From JAYQKL01 sp965243245 (GTDB lineage Bacteria > Pseudomonadota > Alphaproteobacteria > RS24): 64,000 nt of DNA. Location: positions 682,001 through 746,000 of the forward strand of contig OZ251536.1 of assembly GCA_965243245.1 (NCBI GenBank), in the 5' to 3' direction. Position 1 is the stretch's first letter, and every line of letters starts with the position of its first letter. A program made the position numbers and the translations under genes. Positions 8,298 to 17,360 of this stretch are shown in pieces. Below the pieces are notes generated by a model. That model was not told the DNA's origin. It saw nothing but the letters and a program-made list of their open reading frames with translations, and did no database searches.

Positions 8298-9482
8298 TTA
8301 AGATGCAAAAGAATCAACAATCCAGCCACCACCCAAAACCCGACCAGACTCCGCCGAACCCGAACCACAGCCGTAAAATACGCAAGCCTGACCACAAGAA
8401 ACACCCTCCTCTGCACGCGACAACAAAACTTGCCCACCCCCACAATCCGTTAAAATAAGTGTCGCAGGTTGCGGCGCAGTCGTTGAGCGAATGCGCGCCA
8501 AAATTGACAACTCTATGCCAACACCCGCATCGCCCAACCAATTAACATCTTTAAGATTAATCACCCTCTTAGCTAACGCCGCACGAGGCCCAACAACAAC
8601 ACGCCGCGACAAAGCATCAATTTGAACAACATAAACAGGCGCACCAAAAGACAAACCAAGACCTCGGCGTTGACCAACCGTATAATGCAAAACACCCTGA
8701 TGCTGACCCAGTACCTGCCCATCCATATCGACAATCTCGCCCGGCAAATTGCAATCCGGACGCAACCGCCTAATAACAGAAGCATAATCGCCAGTGGGAA
8801 CAAAACAGATATCCTGACTATCCGGCTTATCTGCCGTGACCAATCCGATCTGTTTGGCATAGGCGCGAATCTCATCCTTGGTGAGACCAGCCAACGGAAA
8901 CCTCAGAAAATCAAGCTGTTCTTGCGTCGTAGAGAACAAAAAATATGACTGATCGCGCGCCTCATCCACAGGACGATACATCTGCCATTTTTTCTGTCCG
9001 TTTTCTTGGACGCGGCACGTCTTAATATAATGACCTGTCACCAGCGCGTCTGCGCCGAGCTCACGCGCCGTTGCCAGAAGATCACGGAATTTAACCGTCT
9101 CATTGCAACGCACACACGGAATAGGCGTATGACCCGCAAGATACGTATCGGCAAAATCATCCATAACAGATTGCTTAAAGCGGCTTTCATAATCCAGAAC
9201 ATAATGGGGAATATCAAGACAGGACGAAACTTGGCGCGCATCGTGAACATCTTGCCCCGCACAACAAGAGCCCTTACGGCGCACCGCCTCACCGTGATCA
9301 TAAAGCTGCAAAGTGATGCCGATGGTTTCATAGCCCGCCCGCTTAACAAGCGCCGCCGCAACCGAGCTATCCACCCCGCCAGACATCGCCACAACAACGC
9401 GTTTATTCTTAGCTGCGCCAGCTCCAAGATCTAAGTCGATAACGGGTATCTTATTTATATTATTTTGCGTTCTTGTGGTCAT
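8298..9482 (-). CDS. mnmA: tRNA-specific 2-thiouridylase MnmA
   Basis: Transfers sulfur to U34 of tRNA-Lys, -Glu and -Gln. With the ATG at 9482 the protein has 394 residues; a GTG nine bases upstream is possible. The PP-loop SGGVDSS is at residues 34-40, the catalytic cysteine at about 123 in PCVRCN, and the persulfide cysteine at about 226 in SQDICFV. GHYIKT and DQSYFLF are further family motifs. It lies 73 bp downstream of tRNA-Met on the same strand and is divergent from ctrA; the 130-bp space between them holds an 18-bp palindrome. Confidence 0.95.
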   Translation of the reverse strand: MTTRTQNNINKIPVIDLDLGAGAAKNKRVVVAMSGGVDSSVAAALVKRAGYETIGITLQLYDHGEAVRRKGSCCAGQDVHDARQVSSCLDIPHYVLDYESRFKQSVMDDFADTYLAGHTPIPCVRCNETVKFRDLLATARELGADALVTGHYIKTCRVQENGQKKWQMYRPVDEARDQSYFLFSTTQEQLDFLRFPLAGLTKDEIRAYAKQIGLVTADKPDSQDICFVPTGDYASVIRRLRPDCNLPGEIVDMDGQVLGQHQGVLHYTVGQRRGLGLSFGAPVYVVQIDALSRRVVVGPRAALAKRVINLKDVNWLGDAGVGIELSILARIRSTTAPQPATLILTDCGGGQVLLSRAEEGVSCGQACVFYGCGSGSAESGRVLGGGWIVDSFAS

Positions 9483-9535
9483 TTCTATCACTTAAAATAT
9501 CGTTCACTATCGTTTACCGCCGCCCGTTCACACTT

Positions 9536-9553
9536 AATCACATAGATGTGATT
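9536..9553. promoter_or_regulatory. Perfect 18-bp palindrome between mnmA and ctrA
   Basis: AATCACATAGATGTGATT is a perfect inverted repeat apart from the central AG, flanked by CACTT on the left and AAGTG a little further out on the right. It lies between divergent genes and is a candidate operator. It does not match the CtrA box (TTAA-N7-TTAA), and I cannot name a regulator. Confidence 0.5.
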
Positions 9554-9616
9554 TGCAAGTGAAACACTCATCAAATACCCCCGTAATTAAGGAAGGTCAA
9601 CCAGAAGAGGTATGTT

Positions 9617-10294
9617 ATGCGTTTGTTGCTGATCGAGGATGATGAAACACTTGCCGAATGCGTCACGGAAATCTTAAAAAGTAATGGGCATCAGGTAGAC
9701 CTAGCAATGACGGGCGAAGACGGATTACTCATGGCCCAAACCTGCTCTTATCATCTGAATATCCTTGATCTTGGGCTACCTGATATGAACGGCACTCAAG
9801 TCATCCGTAAATTATGCGAATTAACGCCTGCCACACCTATTCTTGTTTTGTCTGGACGTATTCTGCTGGAAAACAAGATTGAGAGCCTCAATCTCGGAGC
9901 TGATGATTTTATGATTAAGCCCTTTCACCGCGACGAGTTGATGGCGCGTATCAATGCTATTATTCGGCGCGCACAAGGCTTAAATGCACAAGTGCTGAAA
10001 ATCGACCACCTCAATATTGACCTAACCCACCGCGAGGTGAGTACAAAAGAAGGCGCACTTGATTTAACCGATAAGGAGTATCAATTGTTTGAGATATTAT
10101 GTCAACGCAAGGGCAATCCGGTGACCAAAGAAGCCATACTTGATTTCTTATATGGAGGCATGGACGAGCCAGAAGTCAAAATCATTGATGTTTTCATTTG
10201 TAATTTGCGCAAAAAATTAGCCGCCGCCAATAATGGGGACAACTGCATCCGTACGGTGTGGGGACGCGGATACGCGCTAAAGAAAAAAGTTTAA
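9617..10294 (+). CDS. ctrA: CtrA-type response regulator
   Basis: 225 residues. The receiver domain has the acidic pair at residues 8-9, phospho-acceptor D51 in ILDLGLPDMNG and the switch lysine in FMIKPF. The OmpR-type winged helix contains DLTDKEYQLFEIL, LYGGMDEPEVKIIDVFICNLRKKL (in parts: LYGGMDEPEVK, IIDVFICNLRKKL) and VWGRGYAL, wording specific to CtrA, the cell-cycle master regulator of alphaproteobacteria. The beta4-alpha4 region (SGRILLENKIESLNLG) is diverged from the usual CtrA sequence. The last 13 bases are duplicated in tandem across the stop codon. Confidence 0.85.
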   Translation: MRLLLIEDDETLAECVTEILKSNGHQVDLAMTGEDGLLMAQTCSYHLNILDLGLPDMNGTQVIRKLCELTPATPILVLSGRILLENKIESLNLGADDFMIKPFHRDELMARINAIIRRAQGLNAQVLKIDHLNIDLTHREVSTKEGALDLTDKEYQLFEILCQRKGNPVTKEAILDFLYGGMDEPEVKIIDVFICNLRKKLAAANNGDNCIRTVWGRGYALKKKV

Positions 10295-10305
10295 GAAAAA
10301 AGTTT
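10280..10305. repeat. 13-bp tandem duplication across the ctrA stop codon
   Basis: AAGAAAAAAGTTT occurs twice back to back (10280-10292 and 10293-10305). The TAA stop of ctrA spans the junction between the two copies. Confidence 0.8.
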
Positions 10306-10375
10306 AAAACAAAAAAACATTATAAGATTCATATAAAATTATGGCGTGTGCGTCAGGCAAATGCTAAATCGGGGC

Positions 10376-11182
10376 ATGGCGACACTCGACACAAGCAACC
10401 CCGATAATATTTCTGCTCTATGCAAACTTGCCGTGGAAGCTGGCATAAACGCCATGCGCCATTACCATGACGGCGTAACAGTTGAGCATAAGCAAGATAA
10501 TAGCCCCGTCACCTTAGCCGATAGCCAAGGCGAGGACATCATCATAAGAGGCCTAAAAGAACTTTGCCCTGATATTCAGATCATTGGCGAGGAAAGTTTT
10601 GCAACAGCCAATATCACGAATATTAAGGATTGTTTTTTCCTCCTTGATCCATTGGATGGAACGAAAGAATTCATTCAAAAAAAGACTGATTTCACAGTGA
10701 ATATTGGTCTGGTTCAAGATGGACACCCTATTGCGGGAGTTGTTTTTGCGCCGGCCCTTGAGCAGCTTTTTTTCACGCGCGCCAGCAAAGCATATGAAAT
10801 GACAATACCCGCCACTCAGGACGCTTTAAATGCGCTTGATATTACGACGCCAACACACATAACCACCCGCACCCCCGATGCTGATGGGTTGATTGTTGTG
10901 GCGAGTCGCTCCCATCGGACACCCGAAACCGATGATTATCTCAAGACTTTATCCATTAAAAAATTGGTTTCAGTGGGGTCATCCTTGAAGTTTTGCCTGA
11001 TTGCCAAAGGCATGGCGGATATTTATCCGCGCTATGGGCGCACTATGGAATGGGATACCGCCGCCGCTCACGCTATCTTATGCGCGGCGGGGGGTACAGT
11101 TGTTGATTTACAAAACAAGCCGCTAACCTATGGAAAACTGGAACGCGGGCTAGATAATCCGTATTTTATAGCCCGCGCCTAA
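10376..11182 (+). CDS. cysQ: 3'(2'),5'-bisphosphate nucleotidase CysQ (inositol monophosphatase family)
   Basis: Hydrolyses PAP to AMP in the sulfate assimilation pathway. With the ATG at 10376 the protein has 268 residues, normal for the family; a GTG at 10346 would add ten. Metal-binding motifs are visible in order: PVTLADSQGE, GEES, DPLDGTKEFI and near the C-terminus EWDTAAAHAIL. The insertion ELLxFTR..AY and the GTKEF form distinguish CysQ from inositol phosphatases. Followed by a 32-bp tandem repeat that starts at its stop codon. Confidence 0.9.
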   Translation: MATLDTSNPDNISALCKLAVEAGINAMRHYHDGVTVEHKQDNSPVTLADSQGEDIIIRGLKELCPDIQIIGEESFATANITNIKDCFFLLDPLDGTKEFIQKKTDFTVNIGLVQDGHPIAGVVFAPALEQLFFTRASKAYEMTIPATQDALNALDITTPTHITTRTPDADGLIVVASRSHRTPETDDYLKTLSIKKLVSVGSSLKFCLIAKGMADIYPRYGRTMEWDTAAAHAILCAAGGTVVDLQNKPLTYGKLERGLDNPYFIARA

Positions 11183-11296
11183 TTGACACTTCTTGCTTTT
11201 TACGGTTCTGCTAACAGACACTTCTTGCTTTTTACGGTTCTGCTAACAGACACTTCTTGCTTTTTACGAGTCTGCTAACAGACTCTTTGCTTTCTA
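11180..11296. repeat. 32-bp tandem repeat starting at the cysQ stop codon
   Basis: Three full 32-bp units (11180-11211, 11212-11243, 11244-11275) and part of a fourth. Each begins TAA followed by NNGACACTTCTTGC; the first TAA is the cysQ stop. The units differ only at a few positions. The last junction forms a terminator-like hairpin. Confidence 0.9.
11268..11294 (+). terminator. Intrinsic terminator formed at the end of the repeat array
   Basis: GAGTCTG/CAGACTC, a 7-bp stem with loop CTAA, is followed by TTTGCTTTC. Only the last copy of the repeat carries the change that makes the stem perfect (GAGTCTG instead of GGTTCTG). Confidence 0.6.
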
Positions 11297-11345
11297 AATG
11301 CTAAAATAAGAGCGAATCGATTGATTATCTTCTAGGGAGGGTTTT

Positions 11346-11963
11346 ATGTTCTGCGATATTATGGAAAGTAAGTCATTCTACAAAAATCTGAGATTGTATT
11401 TTCTCAGCCTTGGTGGCATGCTGACTTTGCTGATTGTTCTTTTGCTCACGCCGGCCCGCTCTGAAGAGCCGAACACGGCGCAAAATTTCACCGAAAACGA
11501 AGTCAGTTCACTCATCGCAAATTATTTTGAGATGTCTTCTGAGACCGCCGCAGAAGTGATCGATGCGATTTTTGACGAACGCGGCGAACCCGATGCCTAT
11601 ATTAAAGGTGAAGAAGCGAGCGGGGCTTTGGGCCTTGGGTTACGGTTTGGACGCGGCGAAATTGTTACGCGCGAAAACATCCGTCAGCCAATTTATTGGC
11701 GCGGTCCCTCGATTGGGATTGATGCGGGCGGCGATGCCAGTAAAACCTTTACCCTGATTTACAATTTAGACGATATTGATGATATATATCGCCGTTTCCC
11801 CGGTGCAGAAGGCTCTGCTTTTTTTATCGCAGGGATTTCCATCAACTATCAAAAACGTAATGATATAACGCTCGCCCTCATGCGCACGGGGCTCGGCTTA
11901 CGCGCCGGGGCAAATGTCGGCTATACCAGATATTCAAAAGATAAGGCTTTCTGGAAATTCTAG
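11346..11963 (+). CDS. EipA-family envelope protein (DUF1134)
   Basis: 205 residues. A cytoplasmic start is followed by a long hydrophobic segment (about residues 18-38) ending PARSEE, so a signal peptide or signal anchor. The body matches DUF1134: SGALGLGLRFGRG, REN.RQPIYWRGPS(I)G.DAGGDASK, YRRFPGAEGSAFFIAGISINYQ, ending LRAGANVGYTRYS. In Brucella the homologue EipA is a periplasmic small-domain protein needed for envelope integrity; the same role here is by homology. AGGGAGGG lies 5 bases before the ATG. It overlaps the convergent gene by 4 bases. Confidence 0.85.
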   Translation: MFCDIMESKSFYKNLRLYFLSLGGMLTLLIVLLLTPARSEEPNTAQNFTENEVSSLIANYFEMSSETAAEVIDAIFDERGEPDAYIKGEEASGALGLGLRFGRGEIVTRENIRQPIYWRGPSIGIDAGGDASKTFTLIYNLDDIDDIYRRFPGAEGSAFFIAGISINYQKRNDITLALMRTGLGLRAGANVGYTRYSKDKAFWKF

Positions 11964-12367
11964 TTCTCAGGCACCAGCTTGAGGCGGCCGAGCTCAATGC
12001 CTTTGCGCACATCATAAATCAACAAATGATCACCCTCTGGCCCTGTGAGTTGAAGCACCAGCTTATTTTCTGTTATTTGCGTTGAGATAAGCTGCGCCCC
12101 TTGTGGAACAATGATATCAATTGCGCCAAAGGCTTTTTTTGACCGTATCTTGGAGGCGGTTTCGGGCGTGTTCAGCCTTTTGATAATAGTGCCGACGACA
12201 ACAGCAAAGCCGCTCACCAAAAGCATCCCAAGCACAAGCACCACAATCAGCAGAACTCTTATACGCTTTGGATTGGGGCGCGTTGGCTGAGAAGGTGTAT
12301 CAGATGCGGTTGCAGGCTCTTTTTCAGGCTCTTTCGCCTTGTGTGTATTTTGTGTATCTTGCATCAT
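11960..12367 (-). CDS. Single-pass membrane protein of unknown function (DUF6476-like)
   Basis: 135 residues: a polar, proline-rich N-terminal 33 residues, one transmembrane helix (about 35-58, RVLLIVVLVLGMLLVSGFAVVV), then a small domain with IIVPQGAQLIS and LTGPEGDHLLIYD. Proteins of this layout beside rluD are common in alphaproteobacteria; the family name is my recollection. Its start codon overlaps the start codon of the divergent rluD, so the two genes share no intergenic DNA. Confidence 0.6.
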   Translation of the reverse strand: MMQDTQNTHKAKEPEKEPATASDTPSQPTRPNPKRIRVLLIVVLVLGMLLVSGFAVVVGTIIKRLNTPETASKIRSKKAFGAIDIIVPQGAQLISTQITENKLVLQLTGPEGDHLLIYDVRKGIELGRLKLVPEN

Positions 12368-13388
12368 GGCAAATAACTCCGAATTAAATTTTTATGTCGC
12401 GCCAGACCAACACGGCAACCGCTTGGACAAAGTGATTTCAGAGCGTCAAGATAGCTTAAGTCGTGTCCGTATTCAAAATCTCATTAAAAAAGGTGAAGTT
12501 GAGATCATTCGCAACAAGCACACACAGAAAATAGAAGACCCGGCATGGCGGGTCAAACATGATGATGAGATCATTTTGCGTTTACCCCCCGCTGAGGACA
12601 CAACCCATAAGGGAGAGAATATTCCCCTTAATGTGCTTTATGAAGATGCGGCCCTTATTGTCATTAATAAGCCATCTGGCATGGTGGTTCATCCGGCGCC
12701 GGGACACCATAGCGGCACTTTAGTCAATGCGTTAATAGCCCATTGCGGTGATAGCCTATCTGGAATTGGCGGACAAAAACGCCCCGGCATTGTGCATCGT
12801 TTAGACAAGGATACAAGCGGTGTGATGGTGGTCGCCAAAACGGACACGGCACATCGCGCACTTGGCGAACAATTTAGTGCCCATGGCAAAGATGGCCGCA
12901 TGCAACGCTCTTACTTTACTTTTGTTTGGGGGCGGCTTTTACCTGTCACGGGACGAGTGGACGCCGCCTTATCGCGCCACCCCCATCACCGTACAAAAAT
13001 TCATGTTTCTAAAAACCCGAAAGCCCGCTTTGCTGTCACGCATTATAAGCGGCTTAATATGTGGGGCACGCCGCCCGTTATTTCATTGGTTGAATGTCAA
13101 CTAGAAACCGGGCGGACACATCAGATTCGCGTACATATGGCGCATATCGGGCATCCGATTGTGTCTGATGCGCTTTATGGCAGTAGCCAAATAACGCGGC
13201 TGAACACCCTAGCACCAGCCATTACCCAAGCCATAAAAGCCATGTCACGACAAGCCCTTCATGCAATCTCGCTTGGGTTTGAACATCCCATAACCCATGC
13301 GCCGATGAGCTTTACAGCACCTCTTCCTTTTGATATGGCGCGGGTTCAAGAGGCTTTAGAAAATCACCCCAATCACTCCCATGACTAG
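12366..13388 (+). CDS. rluD: 23S rRNA pseudouridine synthase RluD
   Basis: 340 residues from the ATG at 12366. The N-terminal S4 RNA-binding domain (residues 17-60: RLDKVISERQ, SRVRIQNLIKKGEVEI) precedes the RluA-type catalytic domain with the catalytic aspartate at about 147 in HRLDKDTSGVMVVAK, then LVECQLETGRTHQIRVH. Modifies the 1911/1915/1917 uridines in helix 69 in relatives. The start codon overlaps that of the divergent gene, so its promoter must lie inside that gene. 55 bp upstream of rpoH. Confidence 0.93.
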   Translation: MANNSELNFYVAPDQHGNRLDKVISERQDSLSRVRIQNLIKKGEVEIIRNKHTQKIEDPAWRVKHDDEIILRLPPAEDTTHKGENIPLNVLYEDAALIVINKPSGMVVHPAPGHHSGTLVNALIAHCGDSLSGIGGQKRPGIVHRLDKDTSGVMVVAKTDTAHRALGEQFSAHGKDGRMQRSYFTFVWGRLLPVTGRVDAALSRHPHHRTKIHVSKNPKARFAVTHYKRLNMWGTPPVISLVECQLETGRTHQIRVHMAHIGHPIVSDALYGSSQITRLNTLAPAITQAIKAMSRQALHAISLGFEHPITHAPMSFTAPLPFDMARVQEALENHPNHSHD

Positions 13389-13443
13389 TTTGCCCCTTTA
13401 CATGAGCCTTATGAGACCCCATATATTTAACTAGGAGATATTT

Positions 13444-14382
13444 ATGGTAGCTAAAAAAGCAAAATCTACCAAAACAGCCCTGACGACAAGCCTGTCGCCA
13501 GATGGTAGTCTGTCGCGCTATCTTCAAGAGATTCGCAAATTCCCAATGTTGGAAGCCAAGCAAGAATATAAATTGGCTAAAAAATATGCTGATGACCAAG
13601 ACACTGCGTCTGCTCATATGCTTGTGACCAGTCATTTGCGTTTAGTGGCTAAAATCGCCACGGGGTATCGTGGTTATGGTCTGCCGCTTGGTGAGGTTAT
13701 TCAAGAAGGCAATATTGGATTGATGCAAGCGGTTAAAAAGTTTGATCCTGAGCGAGGTTTTCGGCTAGCGACCTATGCTATGTGGTGGATACGCGCCTCT
13801 ATTCAAGAGTATATTTTGCGCAGTTGGTCACTTGTGAAAATTGGCACGACGGCGGCGCAAAAAAAATTATTCTTTAATTTGCGGCGGCTTAAAAGCGAGA
13901 TTGCCGAGGTGGATAGTGGTTATTTGAAACCTGAGCAAGTTAAACAGATTGCTGACACGCTGAAAGTGAATGAAACCGATGTTCGTTTGATGGAGGGGCG
14001 TATGGCGGGGGGTGATAGTTCGTTAAACACGCCTATGCGCGATAGTAGCGGCGAGGATGGGAGCGAATGGCAAGACTGGATTAGCGATGAGCGTGAAAGC
14101 CATGAGCTTGTGCTGGCTGAAAAGAGCGATTATGAAGCCCGTAAGCGGGTGATGCTTGAGGCGATGGCGGTACTCAATGAGCGCGAAACAGCTATTTTGA
14201 CAGCGCGGCGATTGCAAGACCCGCCGATAACCTTAGAAGAGCTAAGTCATACGCATAAGGTTAGCCGCGAGCGCATTCGCCAGATTGAATCGCGCGCTTT
14301 TGATAAACTCCGCACGGCGATGACCGACCAAGCGAGCGCGCAAGGCATTATCGAAGTTGAAACGGCGAGCCAAAAAAATTAA
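13444..14382 (+). CDS. rpoH: RNA polymerase sigma-32 factor RpoH
   Basis: 312 residues. Region 2 contains HLRLVAKIATGYRGYGLPLGEVIQEG(N) and FRLATYAMWWIRASIQEYILRSWSLVKIGTT (both given in part), and the RpoH box QKKLFFNLRR is at about residue 139, which separates it from other sigma-70 group members. Region 4 ends VSRERIRQIESRAFDKLR. Directs heat-shock transcription. GGAGATATTT precedes the ATG. After the stop codon a 14-bp T-rich unit is duplicated. Confidence 0.95.
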   Translation: MVAKKAKSTKTALTTSLSPDGSLSRYLQEIRKFPMLEAKQEYKLAKKYADDQDTASAHMLVTSHLRLVAKIATGYRGYGLPLGEVIQEGNIGLMQAVKKFDPERGFRLATYAMWWIRASIQEYILRSWSLVKIGTTAAQKKLFFNLRRLKSEIAEVDSGYLKPEQVKQIADTLKVNETDVRLMEGRMAGGDSSLNTPMRDSSGEDGSEWQDWISDERESHELVLAEKSDYEARKRVMLEAMAVLNERETAILTARRLQDPPITLEELSHTHKVSRERIRQIESRAFDKLRTAMTDQASAQGIIEVETASQKN

Positions 14383-14413
14383 GTTTTGTCTATTCCTATT
14401 TGTCTATTTTTAT

Positions 14414-15709
14414 TTAGTCTTCGAACGGGTCACGCACTAAAATCGTATCATCGCGTTCAGGGCTAGTCGAAAGAAGCGTTACGGGTGCGCCGATTAACTC
14501 TTCAATATAGCGAACATAACGCACGCCATTGGCAGGTAAATCAGCCCAGCTACGCGCCCCCCGAGAAGTCTCCTGCCAGCCTTCCAATGTTTCATAAATG
14601 GGTTCAACTCGGGTTTGCGCAACACAATCTGCGGGCAAATAATCAAACCTTTCGCCATCCAACTTATAGCCCGTGCAAACTTTGATTTCCTCAAACCCAT
14701 CCAACACATCCAGCTTGGTTAAGGCTATCGCGTCAATCCCGCCCGTTTGTACAGCTTGGCGCACCAAGACAGCATCAAACCAACCGCACCGACGTTTTCG
14801 GCCCGTAACTGTTCCAAATTCATGCCCGCGTTCTCCAAGACGCTGACCTGTTTGATTATTTTGCTCGGTGGGAAATGGCCCCTCACCTACACGCGTCGTA
14901 TAGGCTTTGGTAATGCCCAGCACATAATTAAGAGCCGATGCCCCAATGCCAGTGCCAATAGCGGCTTGCCCCGCCACAGTGTTAGACGAGGTCACAAAAG
15001 GATAGGTGCCGTGGTCAATATCTAGCAATGTGCCTTGTGCGCCTTCAAACAAAATACGCTGGCCCTTGCGCTGCGCTTCGTTCAATAATTTCCAAACGGG
15101 TTCCGCCAAAGGCGTTATTTTCGGGGCAATTTCACGCAAAGCCGCCAATAGGGGAGCGGCGTCAAATTCGGTCTGTTCAAAACCACGGCGCAAAGCATTA
15201 TGGTGTGTCAGCAGCTTGTCAATTTTAGCTGGAAGGGTTTGCAAATCAGACAAATCTCGAACTCGAATCGCACGGCGTCCGACTTTATCTTCATAAGCTG
15301 GTCCAATACCTCGCTTGGTTGTGCCAATTTTATCAGCTGCCGCCGCCGTGCTTTCACGCAATACATCCAGTGCCTGATGAACGGGTAAAATCAACACAGC
15401 ATTTTCCGCAATCCGCAGATTATCCGAACTGATAGCAACGCCCTGTGCCGTCAATTGGTCAATCTCCTTAAATAACGCCCAAGGGTCAATAACCACACCA
15501 TTGCCAATAACCGATAATTTGCCCGCACGCAAAATACCGCTCGGCAAAAGCGACAATTTATAAACCTCACCCTCAATAACCAGCGTGTGTCCGGCATTAT
15601 GTCCGCCCTGAAAACGCGCCACAATATCGGCGCGTTCAGAAAGCCAGTCAACAATCTTGCCTTTTCCTTCATCACCCCATTGCGAGCCAACAACAACAAC
15701 ATTAGCCAT
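14414..15709 (-). CDS. purA: Adenylosuccinate synthetase
   Basis: First committed step from IMP to AMP, GTP-dependent. 431 residues, the usual length. WGDEGKGK at residues 11-18 holds the catalytic Asp and the GTP-binding glycines; GGHNAGHTLV follows with the catalytic histidine, then GTTKRGIGPAYEDK and FEGAQGTLLDIDHGTYPF. AGGG precedes the ATG by 8 bases. Convergent with rpoH; separate from the ser operon upstream (56 bp). Confidence 0.97.
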   Translation of the reverse strand: MANVVVVGSQWGDEGKGKIVDWLSERADIVARFQGGHNAGHTLVIEGEVYKLSLLPSGILRAGKLSVIGNGVVIDPWALFKEIDQLTAQGVAISSDNLRIAENAVLILPVHQALDVLRESTAAAADKIGTTKRGIGPAYEDKVGRRAIRVRDLSDLQTLPAKIDKLLTHHNALRRGFEQTEFDAAPLLAALREIAPKITPLAEPVWKLLNEAQRKGQRILFEGAQGTLLDIDHGTYPFVTSSNTVAGQAAIGTGIGASALNYVLGITKAYTTRVGEGPFPTEQNNQTGQRLGERGHEFGTVTGRKRRCGWFDAVLVRQAVQTGGIDAIALTKLDVLDGFEEIKVCTGYKLDGERFDYLPADCVAQTRVEPIYETLEGWQETSRGARSWADLPANGVRYVRYIEELIGAPVTLLSTSPERDDTILVRDPFED

Positions 15710-15765
15710 AATAAACCCTTTTGAATCTTGATATATTCAACCTCGCCCTTATAGCTTTTTCTTGC

Positions 15766-17343
15766 CTAAAAAGTAAGTGCTTTGACTTGCAAAACCTGCG
15801 CCAGCTCATTGACTTCTTTGAGCACCCGCGGCGAGACTTCATCATCAATAGCAATCAACGAAATAGCATCCCCGCCCTGCTCATCACGTCCAAGACTGAA
15901 AGAGGCAATGTTAATCTTATGCGCCCCCAAAAGCGTCCCCAATGCACCAATAAACCCGGGCTGGTCATTATTACTCACATACAACATCTGCGCTGCCAGT
16001 TTGGCATCCATATTAATCCCCTTAAGCTGAATAACACGCGGCTTGCCATTAGAAAATACCGTCCCCGCAACAGAACAGGTTTGCTCTTCAGTTTCCAAAG
16101 TAACACGGATATAAGTGTCATAAGCACCTGTGGATTGACTCTTTGTTTCAGAAATACTGATCCCGCGCGCCTTGGCAATCGCTGGCGCACTCACCATATT
16201 CACCTCAGCCATGAGCGGGCGCAAAATACCCGCAATAGTCGCCGCACTCAAAGGTGCCGTATTCAACGCACCAACATCACCAGCATACTCAATATTAATA
16301 GATTTAAGCGCCTCTTCCGTTATCTGACCCACCAACAAACCAAGCTGCTCTGATAACTTAACAAACGGGCCAAGCCGCGGTGCATCTTCAACCGAAATGC
16401 TCGGCATATTAATCGCATTGGTCACCGCACCCGATAATAAATAATCAGACATTTGTTCCGCAACTTGCATCGCAACATTGATCTGAGCTTCTTGCGTAGA
16501 AGCACCAAGATGCGGGGTGCAAATAACATTCTCCATCCCAAAAAAGATGCTCGCCTTAGCAGGCTCGACCTCAAATACATCAAGCGCGGCACCCGCCACG
16601 TGACCACTATCCAGAGCTTTTTTAAGATCTTTTTCAACAACCAGCCCCCCCCGCGCACAGTTGATAATATAAACCCCTTTTTGGGTTTTAGCCAAAGCCG
16701 CCGCATCAATAATATTGCGAGTCGCATCAGTTAAAGGCGTATGTAACGTGATAAAATTTGCCCGCCCCAGTAACGCGTCCAATTCAACCTTTTCAACGCC
16801 AATTTCAATAGCGCGTTCAAGGGTCAAAAAAGGGTCAAAGGCGAGCACTTTCATTTTCAAGCCCAGCGCACGCAAAGCAACAATCGCGCCAATATTTCCG
16901 CACCCAATAATGCCCAGCACTTTGCCAGAGACTTCCACCCCCATAAAACGAGACTTTTCCCATTTACCCTCATGCGTTGAGGTATTGGCACTTGGCAATT
17001 GACGCGCCAGCGCAAACATCATGGCAATAGCATGCTCTGCCGTGGTGATAGAGTTGCCAAATGGCGTGTTCATCACAACAATGCCCTTTGAAGTCGCCGC
17101 TGGCAGATCAATATTATCCACCCCAATACCCGCACGCCCAATAACCTTCAGGTTTTTTGCGGCGGCAATGACGAGCGCTGTCGCCTTGGTTGAAGAGCGC
17201 ACTGCCAAACCGTCATATTGATCAATGATTTTAATCAATGCATCACGTTCAAGACCCGTCATGACATCGACGTCCATCCCGCGTTGCTTGAAAATCTCTT
17301 CGGCACGGGGGCTCATTTTATCGGCAATAAGTATTTTAGGCAT
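15766..17343 (-). CDS. serA: D-3-phosphoglycerate dehydrogenase
   Basis: Oxidises 3-phosphoglycerate in serine synthesis. The ATG at 17343 (MPKILIADKMS) has GAGGAAT eight bases upstream and is preferred over a TTG at 17358. About 525 residues: substrate domain, NAD domain with IIGCGNIGAIVA, catalytic HLGASTQEAQ, an intervening ASB domain and a C-terminal ACT domain (NNDQPGFIGALGTLLGAHKINI). This is the long form found in many bacteria and animals. 17 bp after serC, clearly one operon. Confidence 0.95.
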   Translation of the reverse strand: MPKILIADKMSPRAEEIFKQRGMDVDVMTGLERDALIKIIDQYDGLAVRSSTKATALVIAAAKNLKVIGRAGIGVDNIDLPAATSKGIVVMNTPFGNSITTAEHAIAMMFALARQLPSANTSTHEGKWEKSRFMGVEVSGKVLGIIGCGNIGAIVALRALGLKMKVLAFDPFLTLERAIEIGVEKVELDALLGRANFITLHTPLTDATRNIIDAAALAKTQKGVYIINCARGGLVVEKDLKKALDSGHVAGAALDVFEVEPAKASIFFGMENVICTPHLGASTQEAQINVAMQVAEQMSDYLLSGAVTNAINMPSISVEDAPRLGPFVKLSEQLGLLVGQITEEALKSINIEYAGDVGALNTAPLSAATIAGILRPLMAEVNMVSAPAIAKARGISISETKSQSTGAYDTYIRVTLETEEQTCSVAGTVFSNGKPRVIQLKGINMDAKLAAQMLYVSNNDQPGFIGALGTLLGAHKINIASFSLGRDEQGGDAISLIAIDDEVSPRVLKEVNELAQVLQVKALTF

Positions 17344-17360
17344 TTGCATATTCCTCAATT

